Below, piece after piece: positions 56,956-64,000 of a stretch of 64,000 bases of DNA. Source of the stretch: Sulfitobacter indolifex (GTDB lineage Bacteria; Pseudomonadota; Alphaproteobacteria; Rhodobacterales; Rhodobacteraceae). Below the pieces are notes generated by a model that worked only from the letters and a program-made list of their open reading frames with translations, searched no databases and had not been told where the DNA came from. The stretch is from positions 12,501-76,500 of the forward strand of contig NZ_CP084952.1 of NCBI RefSeq assembly GCF_022788655.1, in the 5' to 3' direction. The translations under genes and the position numbers were made by a program. Each line of letters starts with the position of its first letter. The stretch's first letter is position 1.

Positions 56956-57555
56956 GTGGGATTATATCAATTGAGTTATGAGAGCGAAAATCTGGTGACG
57001 ACACTGAAGGCTGCGCGGGAGAATAAAGGGCTTAGTCAGCGCGCGCTAAGCGCCCGTGCAGGCGTGCCGCAGTCGCACATCTCCAAGATCGAGAGCGGTA
57101 TGGTCAACCTCACCGTCTCAAGTCTGACCGCCATCGCCAACGCTCTCGATCTGGAACTGGCGCTTGTACCGCGCAAGGCGGTACCCGCCGTGAGGACGAT
57201 CATCCGTAACGTAAGCGACGCACCAAAGGTCCCGCCTGAAACACGCAAAGAAATTGCCCGGCTCGCCAAGCAGCTTGAGCACATCCGATCGCTCAAGATC
57301 GATAGTTCTGCCTTCAAAAACCTGCAGCGGCAGTTTCGAGAGATGCAACAATTCGGGAACCTGATCCGGAACACGGACACATTGCGCAGCATCCGTGAAA
57401 CGCTCAAAGCCGTGGAGGGCGCGGGTGACGTTGCAGCGCTAGAAGATGCGTCAAGGCAAATGAAAAGTTTCCGCAATACGCTTGCTCACGGCATGGCAGG
57501 CGAGGATCGCGCGCGCTTGCCACGTCCTGCCTATCGCCTTGATGACGATGAGTAG
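56956..57555 (+). CDS. HipB-like XRE-family antitoxin
   Basis: 199 residues from a GTG start; other starts in frame are a TTG at 56971 and a GTG at 56995. An XRE helix-turn-helix occupies residues about 15-70 (LSQRALSARAGVPQSHISKIE). The C-terminal part is longer than in canonical HipB (about 90 residues) and is helical and polar. It overlaps hipA by 14 bp, consistent with a co-transcribed antitoxin that binds DNA and its toxin. Confidence 0.8.
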   Translation: MGLYQLSYESENLVTTLKAARENKGLSQRALSARAGVPQSHISKIESGMVNLTVSSLTAIANALDLELALVPRKAVPAVRTIIRNVSDAPKVPPETRKEIARLAKQLEHIRSLKIDSSAFKNLQRQFREMQQFGNLIRNTDTLRSIRETLKAVEGAGDVAALEDASRQMKSFRNTLAHGMAGEDRARLPRPAYRLDDDE

Positions 57556-58780
57556 TGTCTCCGTTCTCAACGTGAACCTGTATGGTGAGCCGATCGGCAC
57601 GCTCACGAATATCGGCGGCGATCGCACCATCTTTGCCTTCACCGACGCGTACATCGAAAATCCTGACAGGCCGACCCTCGGCCTCGCATTCAAGGATGAA
57701 TTCGGGGAGCTCTTTACGGACTTTAGACCCTATCAGAAGCGGGTCATGCCCTTCTTCTCAAACCTTCTGCCCGAAGGTCATCTGCGCAAATACCTAGCCG
57801 AACAGGTGGGCGTGAATCCCGAATGTGAATTCTATCTACTCGGGGCACTTGGCCAGGACCTACCCGGCGCGATCACAATAACCCCTTTCGATGGTGACGC
57901 CTGGCCGCCCTATGCTGCCGCCGGCGCCGGTGATCATAACGATAATCAGCGCGAACACGCGCTTCGGTTCTCGCTGGCAGGTGTTCAGCTCAAGTTTTCC
58001 GCCGTGATGGAAGCAAGCGGCGGACTGACCATCCCCGCCTCTGGGGTCGGGGGGTCTTGGATCGTAAAGCTCCCTTCCCGCGAATTCTCCGGTGTCCCTG
58101 AAAATGAATTTTCGATGATGAAGCTGGCCAGCCTTATTGGGATGAACGTGCCTGCCATTGATCTGGTCAGCACTAATGCGATCAAGAACTTGCCCGAAGG
58201 CATCGATAAGATTGGTGACCATGCCTTTGTGATTGAGCGATTTGATCGGCTATCCGACGGATCGAGCGTGCATATCGAGGATTTCGCACAGGTCTATGGG
58301 CTCTATCCTGAGGACAAGTACGGCAATGGCACATTCCGGAACATTGCTCAGGTGATCGCCGTCGAAGGTAATGATGCCGACATCATCGAATATATCCGGC
58401 GTCTGACCTTCAACATGCTGATTGGCAATGCGGATATGCACATGAAGAACTGGTCGTTGATCTATCCGGACAGGCGGTATGCTTCGCTGGCGCCCGCTTA
58501 TGATTTTGTGGCGACCGTGCCCTACATCCCAGGCGATGCGACCAACATGAAGATCAGCCGCGCCAAAGTGTTCTCGGCGTTCTCGTTAGATGAGCTCACG
58601 CATCTCGCGGTGAAAGCTGCCATACCGAAAAAGATGGCGATTGATGCTGCTCAAGAGACCGTTCAGCTTTTTCGGGAGCATTGGGATGCAGAAGCACCAA
58701 ACTTGCCGATGAGTGATGAAGTCAGATCGGCCGTAGAGACCCACATGAAGACAGTGCCGATCTTGGAAGAGCTTTCATAG
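57542..58780 (+). CDS. HipA-like serine/threonine kinase toxin
   Basis: 412 residues from ATG 57542 (or 57548). The N-terminal domain is followed by the HipA kinase core: GVQLKFSAVM (ATP loop), SWIVKLPS and, near the C-terminus, NMLIGNADMHMKNWSL (catalytic loop with Asp and Asn) and APAYDFVAT (metal-binding DF). These are the features of HipA-type kinases, which in E. coli phosphorylate GltX. Target here unknown. Confidence 0.88.
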   Translation: MTMSSVSVLNVNLYGEPIGTLTNIGGDRTIFAFTDAYIENPDRPTLGLAFKDEFGELFTDFRPYQKRVMPFFSNLLPEGHLRKYLAEQVGVNPECEFYLLGALGQDLPGAITITPFDGDAWPPYAAAGAGDHNDNQREHALRFSLAGVQLKFSAVMEASGGLTIPASGVGGSWIVKLPSREFSGVPENEFSMMKLASLIGMNVPAIDLVSTNAIKNLPEGIDKIGDHAFVIERFDRLSDGSSVHIEDFAQVYGLYPEDKYGNGTFRNIAQVIAVEGNDADIIEYIRRLTFNMLIGNADMHMKNWSLIYPDRRYASLAPAYDFVATVPYIPGDATNMKISRAKVFSAFSLDELTHLAVKAAIPKKMAIDAAQETVQLFREHWDAEAPNLPMSDEVRSAVETHMKTVPILEELS

Positions 58781-59096
58781 GACAAGGGGTTCCCGTCTCA
58801 CCAGCAAAGCAGGGCGACAAGTGCGCCTTAGCTTTCCGCGATTGGTATGTCTGAAATTTTTTAGACGCTCTCAAACAGGTCACTGATCGTTCTGTGATCG
58901 TTGCCGCGGTCCAGCTGTCATGTTCGCAAAAGGCGCTAAAGTCGGCGCCGTTTAATCACCACTCTACCAAAATCGGTGGCACCAAATGCTAAATGTGGAA
59001 TGACACGTACGTCCATGCTCAGAGCAGAAATACCTCTGAAGCTTGTCTGTCCTGGAGCGTGTGTCAGGATGCGCGCGAACGGGAGAGGCCTTAAAG
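58781..59096. other. Intergenic, nothing recognised
   Basis: About 316 bp with no supported gene; likely holds the promoter of the CIA30-like gene. Confidence 0.3.
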
Positions 59097-59576
59097 ATGA
59101 TGCAACTGGACCCAAAGTGGGAATTTGTTTCCGACACTGTCATGGGCGGTGTCTCAACTGGGACTGTCACCAAGGAGATCACTGAGGGACGCGAAGCGAC
59201 TGTTTTACGCGGTGAGGTTTCGTTGGAGAACAACGGCGGGTTTATCCAGATGGCATTCGATCTGCGCGAAGATGGCTCGGAATTGGATGTGAGCGCGTGG
59301 GAGGGGCTGGAGGTGACTGTCTGGGGGAACGGCGACAGCTACGACATCCGTCTGCGCACTGCTCAGCTTGCGAAACCCTGGCAGTCTTTTCGCGTCGATT
59401 TCGTGAGCGAACCGAAATGGCGAAGCGTGAAGATCCCCTTCGCATCCTTGACCGCACATTGGGTGGACGCAGCGTTTGACCCATCATGCCTGAGGCGCAT
59501 CGGAATATTAGCAATAGGACATGAAGGCGAGGCTTTCGTCGCTGTCTCCAGCATCGGCTTTTACACCTCGACTTAA
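59097..59576 (+). CDS. CIA30-like (complex I intermediate-associated protein 30) domain protein
   Basis: 159 residues from ATG 59097, with GGGAGAGG upstream. WEFVSDTVMGGVSTG is the typical N-terminal motif of the CIA30/NDUFAF1 domain, a galactose-binding-like beta sandwich; ISTGTV-like and DVSAWEGLEVTVWGNGDSY strands follow. In bacteria these single-domain proteins have no established role. No signal peptide. Confidence 0.82.
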   Translation: MMQLDPKWEFVSDTVMGGVSTGTVTKEITEGREATVLRGEVSLENNGGFIQMAFDLREDGSELDVSAWEGLEVTVWGNGDSYDIRLRTAQLAKPWQSFRVDFVSEPKWRSVKIPFASLTAHWVDAAFDPSCLRRIGILAIGHEGEAFVAVSSIGFYTST

Positions 59577-59759
59577 CGGCGCCCACACGACCAGACTTAC
59601 CACATTGCCACCGGTATCCTCGATCGCCACCTGCTGCGGCGCGAACCCGTCGTGATAGGTGTCATTTATGGCGATGGGCACATGCGAGTTGTTGTCGGCC
59701 GTGTTGGCCACGTTCTGCGTGTTTGAGGGGATGACGGTCAGCGCGTCGCTTTCGATCAC
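59508..59759 (-). pseudogene. Possible C-terminal gene fragment of unknown family
   Basis: The 83-residue frame includes NNSHVPIAINDTYHDGFAPQ and VSLVVWAPLSRGV, which read like genuine protein, but no start, ribosome-binding site or family could be identified. It overlaps the CIA30-like gene end. May be a remnant or chance. Confidence 0.25.
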
Positions 59760-60375
59760 TCTAGCGGAACTGGGGTCGCGCGATGCTAAGAGTATGGCGC
59801 GTTAGGGCAAAATCATCGACGGGTCCGGAGCAGGACGCCTGAGGAGGTGCCCCATTCAGACGTCTCATTTGCTGCCAAAATCTTTATGGCCTTCGCCCGG
59901 CTGCGGTGATGCTGCGTGCAAAGGGTTTGTTTTTATGCGGCACGTCCGCGTCCCCTCTGACGTAGGTTTGAAGGAGTGACGCCTGCTTTGTCCGGGTGCG
60001 CTGTCACGGTCCCTGCGCGCTTTTCTCAGCTCAACATGCCATGGATTTTTGATCTTGGTTTGCCCGCTCATTTTGCCTCGGGGATCAAGCTTTGGCACCT
60101 TTTAAATATGAGCTTTGACCAACCGCGGGTCTTTCAAAGAGGCCACTTTGATCCGCCATGTTTCCGGGATTTATACCTGACCGATGCGAACCGGGCCGCC
60201 GCTTGGAGCCGCGCGCGTTGCGCGGACCCCCAGTGCGGTGTCCCGGTCAGGTTATCCACATCTCTTGGGGGTGCGGACCATCCTTCTTCTTTGGATCAGT
60301 TTTGCCAGAACATAGGCTTTGAGGCATGCCGATGATCAAGGCCCCCCGGCTGGGCCCAATTTGGAAAGAACCGCA
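59760..60375. other. Non-coding region upstream of mobilisation genes
   Basis: About 615 bp without a supported gene, with a consensus DnaA box at 60252-60260 and GC-rich short hairpins near 60210-60240. An origin of transfer usually lies upstream of MobC; the exact nick site was not found. Confidence 0.4.
60252..60260 (+). promoter_or_regulatory. Consensus DnaA box (TTATCCACA)
   Basis: Third copy of GGTTATCCACAT in the window, upstream of the MobC-like gene. Confidence 0.5.
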
Positions 60376-60717
60376 ATGCCACCCTGTGACAAAACCAAGA
60401 GACCCGAACGGCTGAAGGTCAATGTGTCACCTGCAGAGAAAGAGCTGCTGATGCAAAGGGCCGCCGCCGCGGGTCGCAGTCTTTCGGACTACCTTAGGCA
60501 TGTGGGGCTTGGCGCCAGGGCAGGGGCTTCGGCGGTGCAGGTTATGCAGATGGTCGGGTTGCTGGAAGAAGGTCTGGCACTGCTGGAGCAGATCGCAGAT
60601 CAGCAGGACGTCGCGCAGAACGACGGCTTGGTGATTTTGGCCCGGTTGCACCGGATCGAGCAGCTTCTTGTGATGTTGGCCCCGGTGCCTTTTGTCGCCA
60701 GGACATCGGCATGTTGA
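60376..60717 (+). CDS. MobC-like relaxosome protein
   Basis: 113 residues from ATG 60376. A ribbon-helix-helix-type start (RLKVNVSPAEKELLMQRAAA) and SLSDYLRHVGLG match plasmid mobilisation MobC accessory proteins that open DNA at oriT. The C-terminus is helical. It overlaps the relaxase start by 7 bp. Confidence 0.75.
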   Translation: MPPCDKTKRPERLKVNVSPAEKELLMQRAAAAGRSLSDYLRHVGLGARAGASAVQVMQMVGLLEEGLALLEQIADQQDVAQNDGLVILARLHRIEQLLVMLAPVPFVARTSAC

Positions 60718-61912
60718 TCGGTTGGTCGCCTCATCAGAACTCTACAGACCTGCATCAGCCCAGTGCCTATTTGCTTGACAGTAAGGTGATGAAGGCCGTC
60801 GGGAAGGCCCGGGTTTTGGAGGTCAGAGAGCCCGCGCCTGAACTTCTGCTGGGCCAGCCCAGCGTCGTACAGAGCGCGATCTCCGCCCTGCGCTTCGAGC
60901 AGAAGTACCGCGTAGCGACCCTCTCCTTTGCCCCGACTGATATTGATGTGGCCGCGTTTAATGCGGGGGAGGTCACCGCGCGCAAAGCGGGAGCAGTGGC
61001 GATTGATCTCTTTTTGGAAGTCGCCTTTGCCGGGGTGCCTGAGCCAAACCGCCCGCCGGTTTTTGCGGGCACTCATACGCATACTGGGCGTTTGGAAATC
61101 AACATTGTGATGCCGCGTTTTATTTGGACGCCAGCCGGAGAGCTGCGCAGCTATAACCCGCATCCGCCGATGCACGGCAGTCGAGATGCTTGGGATGCTT
61201 TGGGCGATTTTCTGAACGAGACCTTTGGTTGGGAGAACCCGAGATCCCCAGAAAAGGCGCGTGGGATCGCGGGACCTGACTGGCTGGAAAAACGGGTGAC
61301 GGCAGCGCTGCGGCATAATGTGCAGTTCACCACGGCAATGCCAAAGCTCTTCATGTTGCAGGGCGCCAAGAGGATCGCAGCCTCCCACCAAGGCCGGGAC
61401 CGGGCGGGGTTCTTGTCTTTGATGGCAAAGGTGGCGGCCGCGGTGAAGTATCACCTCGAGCTGAGGCCGGGGGGAGCCATCGCTTTAGTTTCAGAAACAG
61501 ACCCGCATCCGCTCGTGTTGCACGGCACATGCCTGGAGACAGGTGCTGAAGCCGCGAGAACTTTGCCCCGGCTGTGCGTACGAAGTGCTCTGTCAGCGCA
61601 GTGGCGCCGGCGCGCGGCTTGGAATGCCTCCCGGTACGCAAAAGATGCCTGGACCCTGGCCGAACCCAGCTGGGCCGGGAGGGCCCAAGCGCCGCAGCGC
61701 GACCTGCCTTCATGCCACCCCGCCGTGCCCAGACCCGTGCAAGCGCCGCAGCGCTTTGCCACCGTCGCGCGCCGTTTCGCGGCAGAGCTGCGCCGCCTGC
61801 GTGAGCACTTGGCGCGGACCACGGCCCTTAGCCTGATCGGGAGCTGCCTCGCCGCCTTTGACCGCCGGGCTTTACGCTGCATTACAACCAGATTGGAGAC
61901 ACTTTCTTATGA
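60711..61912 (+). CDS. Relaxase (MobA/MobP-type), probably frameshifted near its C-terminus
   Basis: The relaxase fold is supported by GTHTHTGRLEINIVMPRF near residues 120-137, the HxH metal-binding motif 3 of the relaxase family, and by a MobC gene upstream. The same frame stays open to 62492, running over two other real genes, because of a probable one-base deletion near 61860: the other frame then reads GFTLHYNQIGDTFL and ends at TGA 61910-61912, overlapping the next ATG. I therefore end the gene there. Relaxases nick at oriT and lead transfer. If the deletion is real the protein is longer and altered at its end. Confidence 0.6.
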
Positions 61913-62223
61913 CCACAGCACCTCACACCACGGTACCCGCGGAGGTCTTGATGAAAGACCTTTGCAATCTTCTTCAGCAGGTGCTGGGCCAGCACGCCGA
62001 GCGGGAGGTGGCCGGACAGATCACGGCGTTCGTCTCGGAGGTGAGCGGCATTCGCCACGCGATGGAGCGGCACAGCCGCGCGCTCGAAGAGGCAGCCCTG
62101 ACGCTGAAAGAGGCGACAGCGGGGACAGGAGAGCAGCGGATGCTGGGGCAGGAGATCCAGGCGATCTCCCACGATATCGCTTGGATCAAGGCGCAGCTCT
62201 CCCAAGACGCCTTCGCGCCATAG
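61909..62223 (+). CDS. Small helical protein in the mobilisation operon
   Basis: 104 residues from ATG 61909, preceded by TTGGAGACACTTTCTT. Strong third-position GC bias shows this frame is the real one here. Mostly helical with likely coiled-coil (RHAMERHSRALEEAALTLKEA). Overlaps the proposed relaxase stop as ATGA. Probably an accessory mobilisation protein of unknown role. Confidence 0.6.
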   Translation: MTTAPHTTVPAEVLMKDLCNLLQQVLGQHAEREVAGQITAFVSEVSGIRHAMERHSRALEEAALTLKEATAGTGEQRMLGQEIQAISHDIAWIKAQLSQDAFAP

Positions 62224-62225
62224 AC

Positions 62226-62492
62226 ATGATCTGCGCGCTGCGGGGCGCGGCACGGTCTGTCTTTGCGCCGCGCGGCATCACCATAGGCATGGACCATGAG
62301 AGGGGCTTTAACGTGGCCGGGCCGGAGTGGGGGATCGTCCTTGAGCGAAGCGGAGAGATCACTGGGGGAGGCAAACTGTCTCAAGAAAGCTATGAGCAAT
62401 TTTTACACGCGGTCTGCGACCGGCTGCAAATCTCACACGTCGCACTGCAGCCCCGGGAAGAGAACGACCTCGCGTTCTCGCCCAGCTTATGA
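62226..62492 (+). CDS. Small hypothetical protein in the mobilisation operon
   Basis: 88 residues from ATG 62226, 2 bp after the previous stop. Good coding bias; no family recognised. Contains GMDHERGFNVAGPEW. It is in the same frame as the over-extended relaxase frame but has its own start. Confidence 0.55.
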   Translation: MICALRGAARSVFAPRGITIGMDHERGFNVAGPEWGIVLERSGEITGGGKLSQESYEQFLHAVCDRLQISHVALQPREENDLAFSPSL

Positions 62493-62733
62493 GCGCCAAG
62501 TGATCTTTATGCTAAAAGCTGCGGAGGGTTGGGGGCGGCGCATGATGGGTCATCACAGGCGCAAACCTTGATGGTCCGGTTCGGAAGCCTCGGTTCCGCG
62601 AGAGAGGGGGGCGATGTTTGTCCGGCTCTTTGACGCTGGGTGCGCAAGAGATTTGATCCAAGTTTTGCCTCGATCATTAATTTGATCTGCGAGAAACGTC
62701 ATATGAGGAAAAAACTCCAATGGCCGAAGTATT

Positions 62734-63153
62734 CTATGAAGAGGAAGGGGTCCAAATCCGGCCGCGCCATCCTGGAATCCCGTTTAGCATGTCGAATGCT
62801 TCGTCACTCGACACGAGCGCCATGCCCATCTCGAGTGCGGTCACTCCGATCATTCGGTCGAACGGGTCTGGATGGTCCCACTCCATAGATCCCGCAAGCA
62901 TGGCCATCCGTGCCGTATAGGGCGCGATCTTAAACCCATTCGTTACACAGATACGATCAAGGTGCGGAGCGTATGGTTCCATTTCTGGCCACCGCCCCTT
63001 CCTGACCTTCATCGTCATTTCGTGGAGGGAGCACGGCGGGACGTAAACCGCCGGTACATCCTCCAGCACGCGTCGAATTTCAGGCGTGATCCGACGAGAA
63101 CCGATCAGCCACCATGCAAGGATTTGGGTGTCGATAACGATCTCATTACTCAC
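62734..63153 (-). CDS. vapC: PIN-domain toxin, VapC-like
   Basis: 139 residues from a GTG at 63153 that overlaps the antitoxin stop (GTGA). EIVIDTQILAWWLIG carries the first acidic residue of the PIN RNase, VRKGRWP and the C-terminal WDHPDPFDRMIGVTAL the later ones. VapC-type toxins cleave RNA such as tRNA or rRNA. Confidence 0.88.
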   Translation of the reverse strand: MSNEIVIDTQILAWWLIGSRRITPEIRRVLEDVPAVYVPPCSLHEMTMKVRKGRWPEMEPYAPHLDRICVTNGFKIAPYTARMAMLAGSMEWDHPDPFDRMIGVTALEMGMALVSSDEAFDMLNGIPGWRGRIWTPSSS

Positions 63154-63380
63154 TCGCCCCACTCCGCGAGTTCGGCTGCGCTCATAGGCTCCATGAAGTC
63201 GGGTACGCTATCTTCGGGCACTAAACCCGCCAGTGGCCCAAACCGCAGCTGCGATGACGTTACTGGGACCAAACGCGCGGCTGGCACTCCACCGCGCGCA
63301 ATCACGACATCTTCACCCGCATCCACGGCGGCAAGAAGCTCAGAAAGCTTTGACTTCGCCTCGGCTACATTCATCTGCAT
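63150..63380 (-). CDS. vapB: Phd/YefM-type antitoxin
   Basis: 76 residues. MNVAEAKSKLSELLAAVDAG and EDVVIARGGVPAARLVPV are typical of Phd/YefM-type antitoxins that bind DNA and neutralise a VapC toxin. Overlaps the toxin gene by 4 bp. No palindromic operator identified; the upstream region is AT-rich. Confidence 0.88.
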   Translation of the reverse strand: MQMNVAEAKSKLSELLAAVDAGEDVVIARGGVPAARLVPVTSSQLRFGPLAGLVPEDSVPDFMEPMSAAELAEWGE

Positions 63381-63614
63381 GGCTCACCTATATGCTACAT
63401 GGTCTTGGACTTAGACCATGTGAGGCGAATGTCAAGGCGCCGTGAGGGTCGAGACATCTTCTTCTTGGTGGAGGCGAGAAAACCCTTCTGCTTCTGCAGC
63501 CATAATGCGGCGGTAGGTTGTGATAACTTGCGTCACTACTTTACCTATATCTAACGACGAGCAAGGCGATCTGATGCCAGATGTCAGCAATGGGGCTTGC
63601 CTGGAGAGGTTGAT

Positions 63615-63644
63615 TTGAGGCATGCTGAGAGCATGACCTATAAT
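63615..63644 (+). promoter_or_regulatory. Sigma-70-like promoter
   Basis: TTGAGG at 63615-63620, an 18-bp spacer, and a perfect TATAAT at 63639-63644. It could start transcription near 63651, toward the tRNA-like element. A second TATAAT lies at 63696-63701. Confidence 0.45.
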
Positions 63645-63668
63645 CCGCGCACCAACCACGTCGCTTGC

Positions 63669-63706
63669 CCCCGAATATCTAGCTGACTGGCTAGATATAA
63701 TCGGGG
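63669..63706 (+). other. Long hairpin overlapping the start of the tRNA-like element
   Basis: CCCCGA (63669-63674) and TCGGGG (63701-63706), then ATATCTAGC (63675-63683) and GCTAGATAT (63690-63698), with a 2-base bulge. The last three bases would otherwise pair in the tRNA-like acceptor stem, so the two structures exclude each other. Confidence 0.5.
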
Positions 63707-63794
63707 AGTGCGCTGGTGCGGCGATGGGATTTATAGCCCCGTTGAGCAGTAGATGACTGTTAGAGTGAGAGTTCAATCCTCTCCACTCCTACCA
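63704..63794 (+). tRNA. Atypical tRNA-like element
   Basis: 91 nt. Acceptor stem GGGAGTG (63704-63710) with CACTCCT (63784-63790), T-stem GAGAG / CTCTC with TTCAATC loop, and ACCA at the 3' end are all canonical. A CAGT/ACTG variable-arm hairpin around AGATG gives class-II-like length. The anticodon arm and D-arm do not fit well: the best anticodon loop is TTTATAG (TAT), with a mismatch, and only about 14 nt remain for the D-arm. Treated as a tRNA-like gene or degraded tRNA; identity not assigned. Confidence 0.45.
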
Positions 63795-63816
63795 TTTTCT
63801 TACTCTCGAGGGGACT

Positions 63817-64000
63817 ATGACCCAAGCAATAGCATTGGCAGCCGTATAAGACGCGATCACTGCTAAGTACCCCGCCAGATCAGTCGAAATCACCGCACAG
63901 GTGCATCACATCCGCCCCGACGATGTCGCACATATCGACGTCTATGGATGTGATGACGCAATGACGCGACGAGCGATCAGAGCCGAGGCAGTGCAGTTGC
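63817..64000 (+). pseudogene. Reading frame interrupted by an early ochre codon (partial, continues past window)
   Basis: A good Shine-Dalgarno sequence (GAGGGG) and ATG at 63817 begin MTQAIALAAV, then TAA at 63847-63849. After it the same frame is open to the window end with coding-like composition (DAITAKYPARSVEITAQ, then VHHIRPDDVAHIDVYG). This suggests a gene with a stop mutation or one read through. No family recognised. Confidence 0.45.

Noticed and set aside
59976..60335. A 119-residue frame upstream of the MobC-like gene
   Set aside because: Lacks coding-type bias, crosses a DnaA box and the likely oriT region, and contains no domain.
61912..62225. C-terminal section of the long relaxase frame as a real protein part
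   Set aside because: Third-position GC bias and sensible protein sequence are in the other frame here (61909-62223).
63704..63794. Ochre-suppressor tRNA (anticodon TTA) that would read the nearby TAA
   Set aside because: Placing TTA in the anticodon loop leaves mismatches in the stem; the better fold gives TAT, so suppression is not supported by the sequence alone.

Overview
The window reads as an alphaproteobacterium of the Rhodobacterales, most likely the Roseobacter group. This rests on the protein family signatures (cyclic-nucleotide-linked ABC protein, TAXI-type TRAP transporter, Yej-type peptide importer with alphaproteobacterial gene arrangement, MobC/relaxase pair), strong GC bias at third codon positions, and the short decayed intergenic sequences. 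It is an inference from family resemblance, not from a database search.

Layout. 1-1853: 3' part of a 23S rRNA and a 5S rRNA on the + strand. 1.9-2.7 kb: decayed IS66-type remnants. 2.7-13.2 kb: a tightly overlapping minus-strand operon (nucleotide-sugar dehydrogenase, four glycosyltransferases, a histidine phosphatase, a NodB-like deacetylase, and an exporter-like ABC protein whose ATPase motifs are degenerate and which ends in a cyclic-nucleotide-binding domain). 13.4-15.8 kb: MscS-type channel. 15.8-21.7 kb: Yej-type peptide ABC importer, order F-A-B-E. 21.9-24.5 kb: a second deacetylase paralogue, a GNAT-like protein and a uronate epimerase. Together 2.7-24.5 kb looks like an envelope glycan / cell-wall recycling district.

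24.8-34.8 kb: accessory, plasmid-like patch with a broken MFS gene, small DNA-binding and unknown genes, two consensus DnaA boxes, an AT-rich repeat region, and an IS21 element (27616-31723) carrying an IS3 element inserted in its left end. 34.8-38.3 kb: response regulator, membrane protein and PAS histidine kinase. 38.8-49.5 kb: metabolic accessory genes (acetyltransferase, lipoprotein, cytochrome P450, alpha/beta hydrolase, LysR regulator, SnoaL-like protein, sulfotransferase, TAXI TRAP transporter), separated by decayed intergenic sequence with a recurrent short motif. 50.2-53.5 kb: complete dTDP-L-rhamnose operon rmlC-rmlB-rmlD-rmlA. 53.8-59.6 kb: secreted protein, broken arsH, sodium:alanine symporter, GMC oxidoreductase remnant, HipBA-type toxin-antitoxin, CIA30-like protein. 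60.3-62.5 kb: mobilisation genes (MobC-like, relaxase with a probable frameshift, two small genes). 62.7-63.4 kb: VapBC-type toxin-antitoxin. 63.6-64.0 kb: a promoter, a long hairpin, a 91-nt tRNA-like element and a reading frame interrupted by an early ochre codon.

Most noteworthy: the degenerate-ATPase ABC/cNMP protein and its glycan operon, the tRNA-like element next to a stop-interrupted frame, the mobilisation module, and the nested insertion sequences in the plasmid-like patch.
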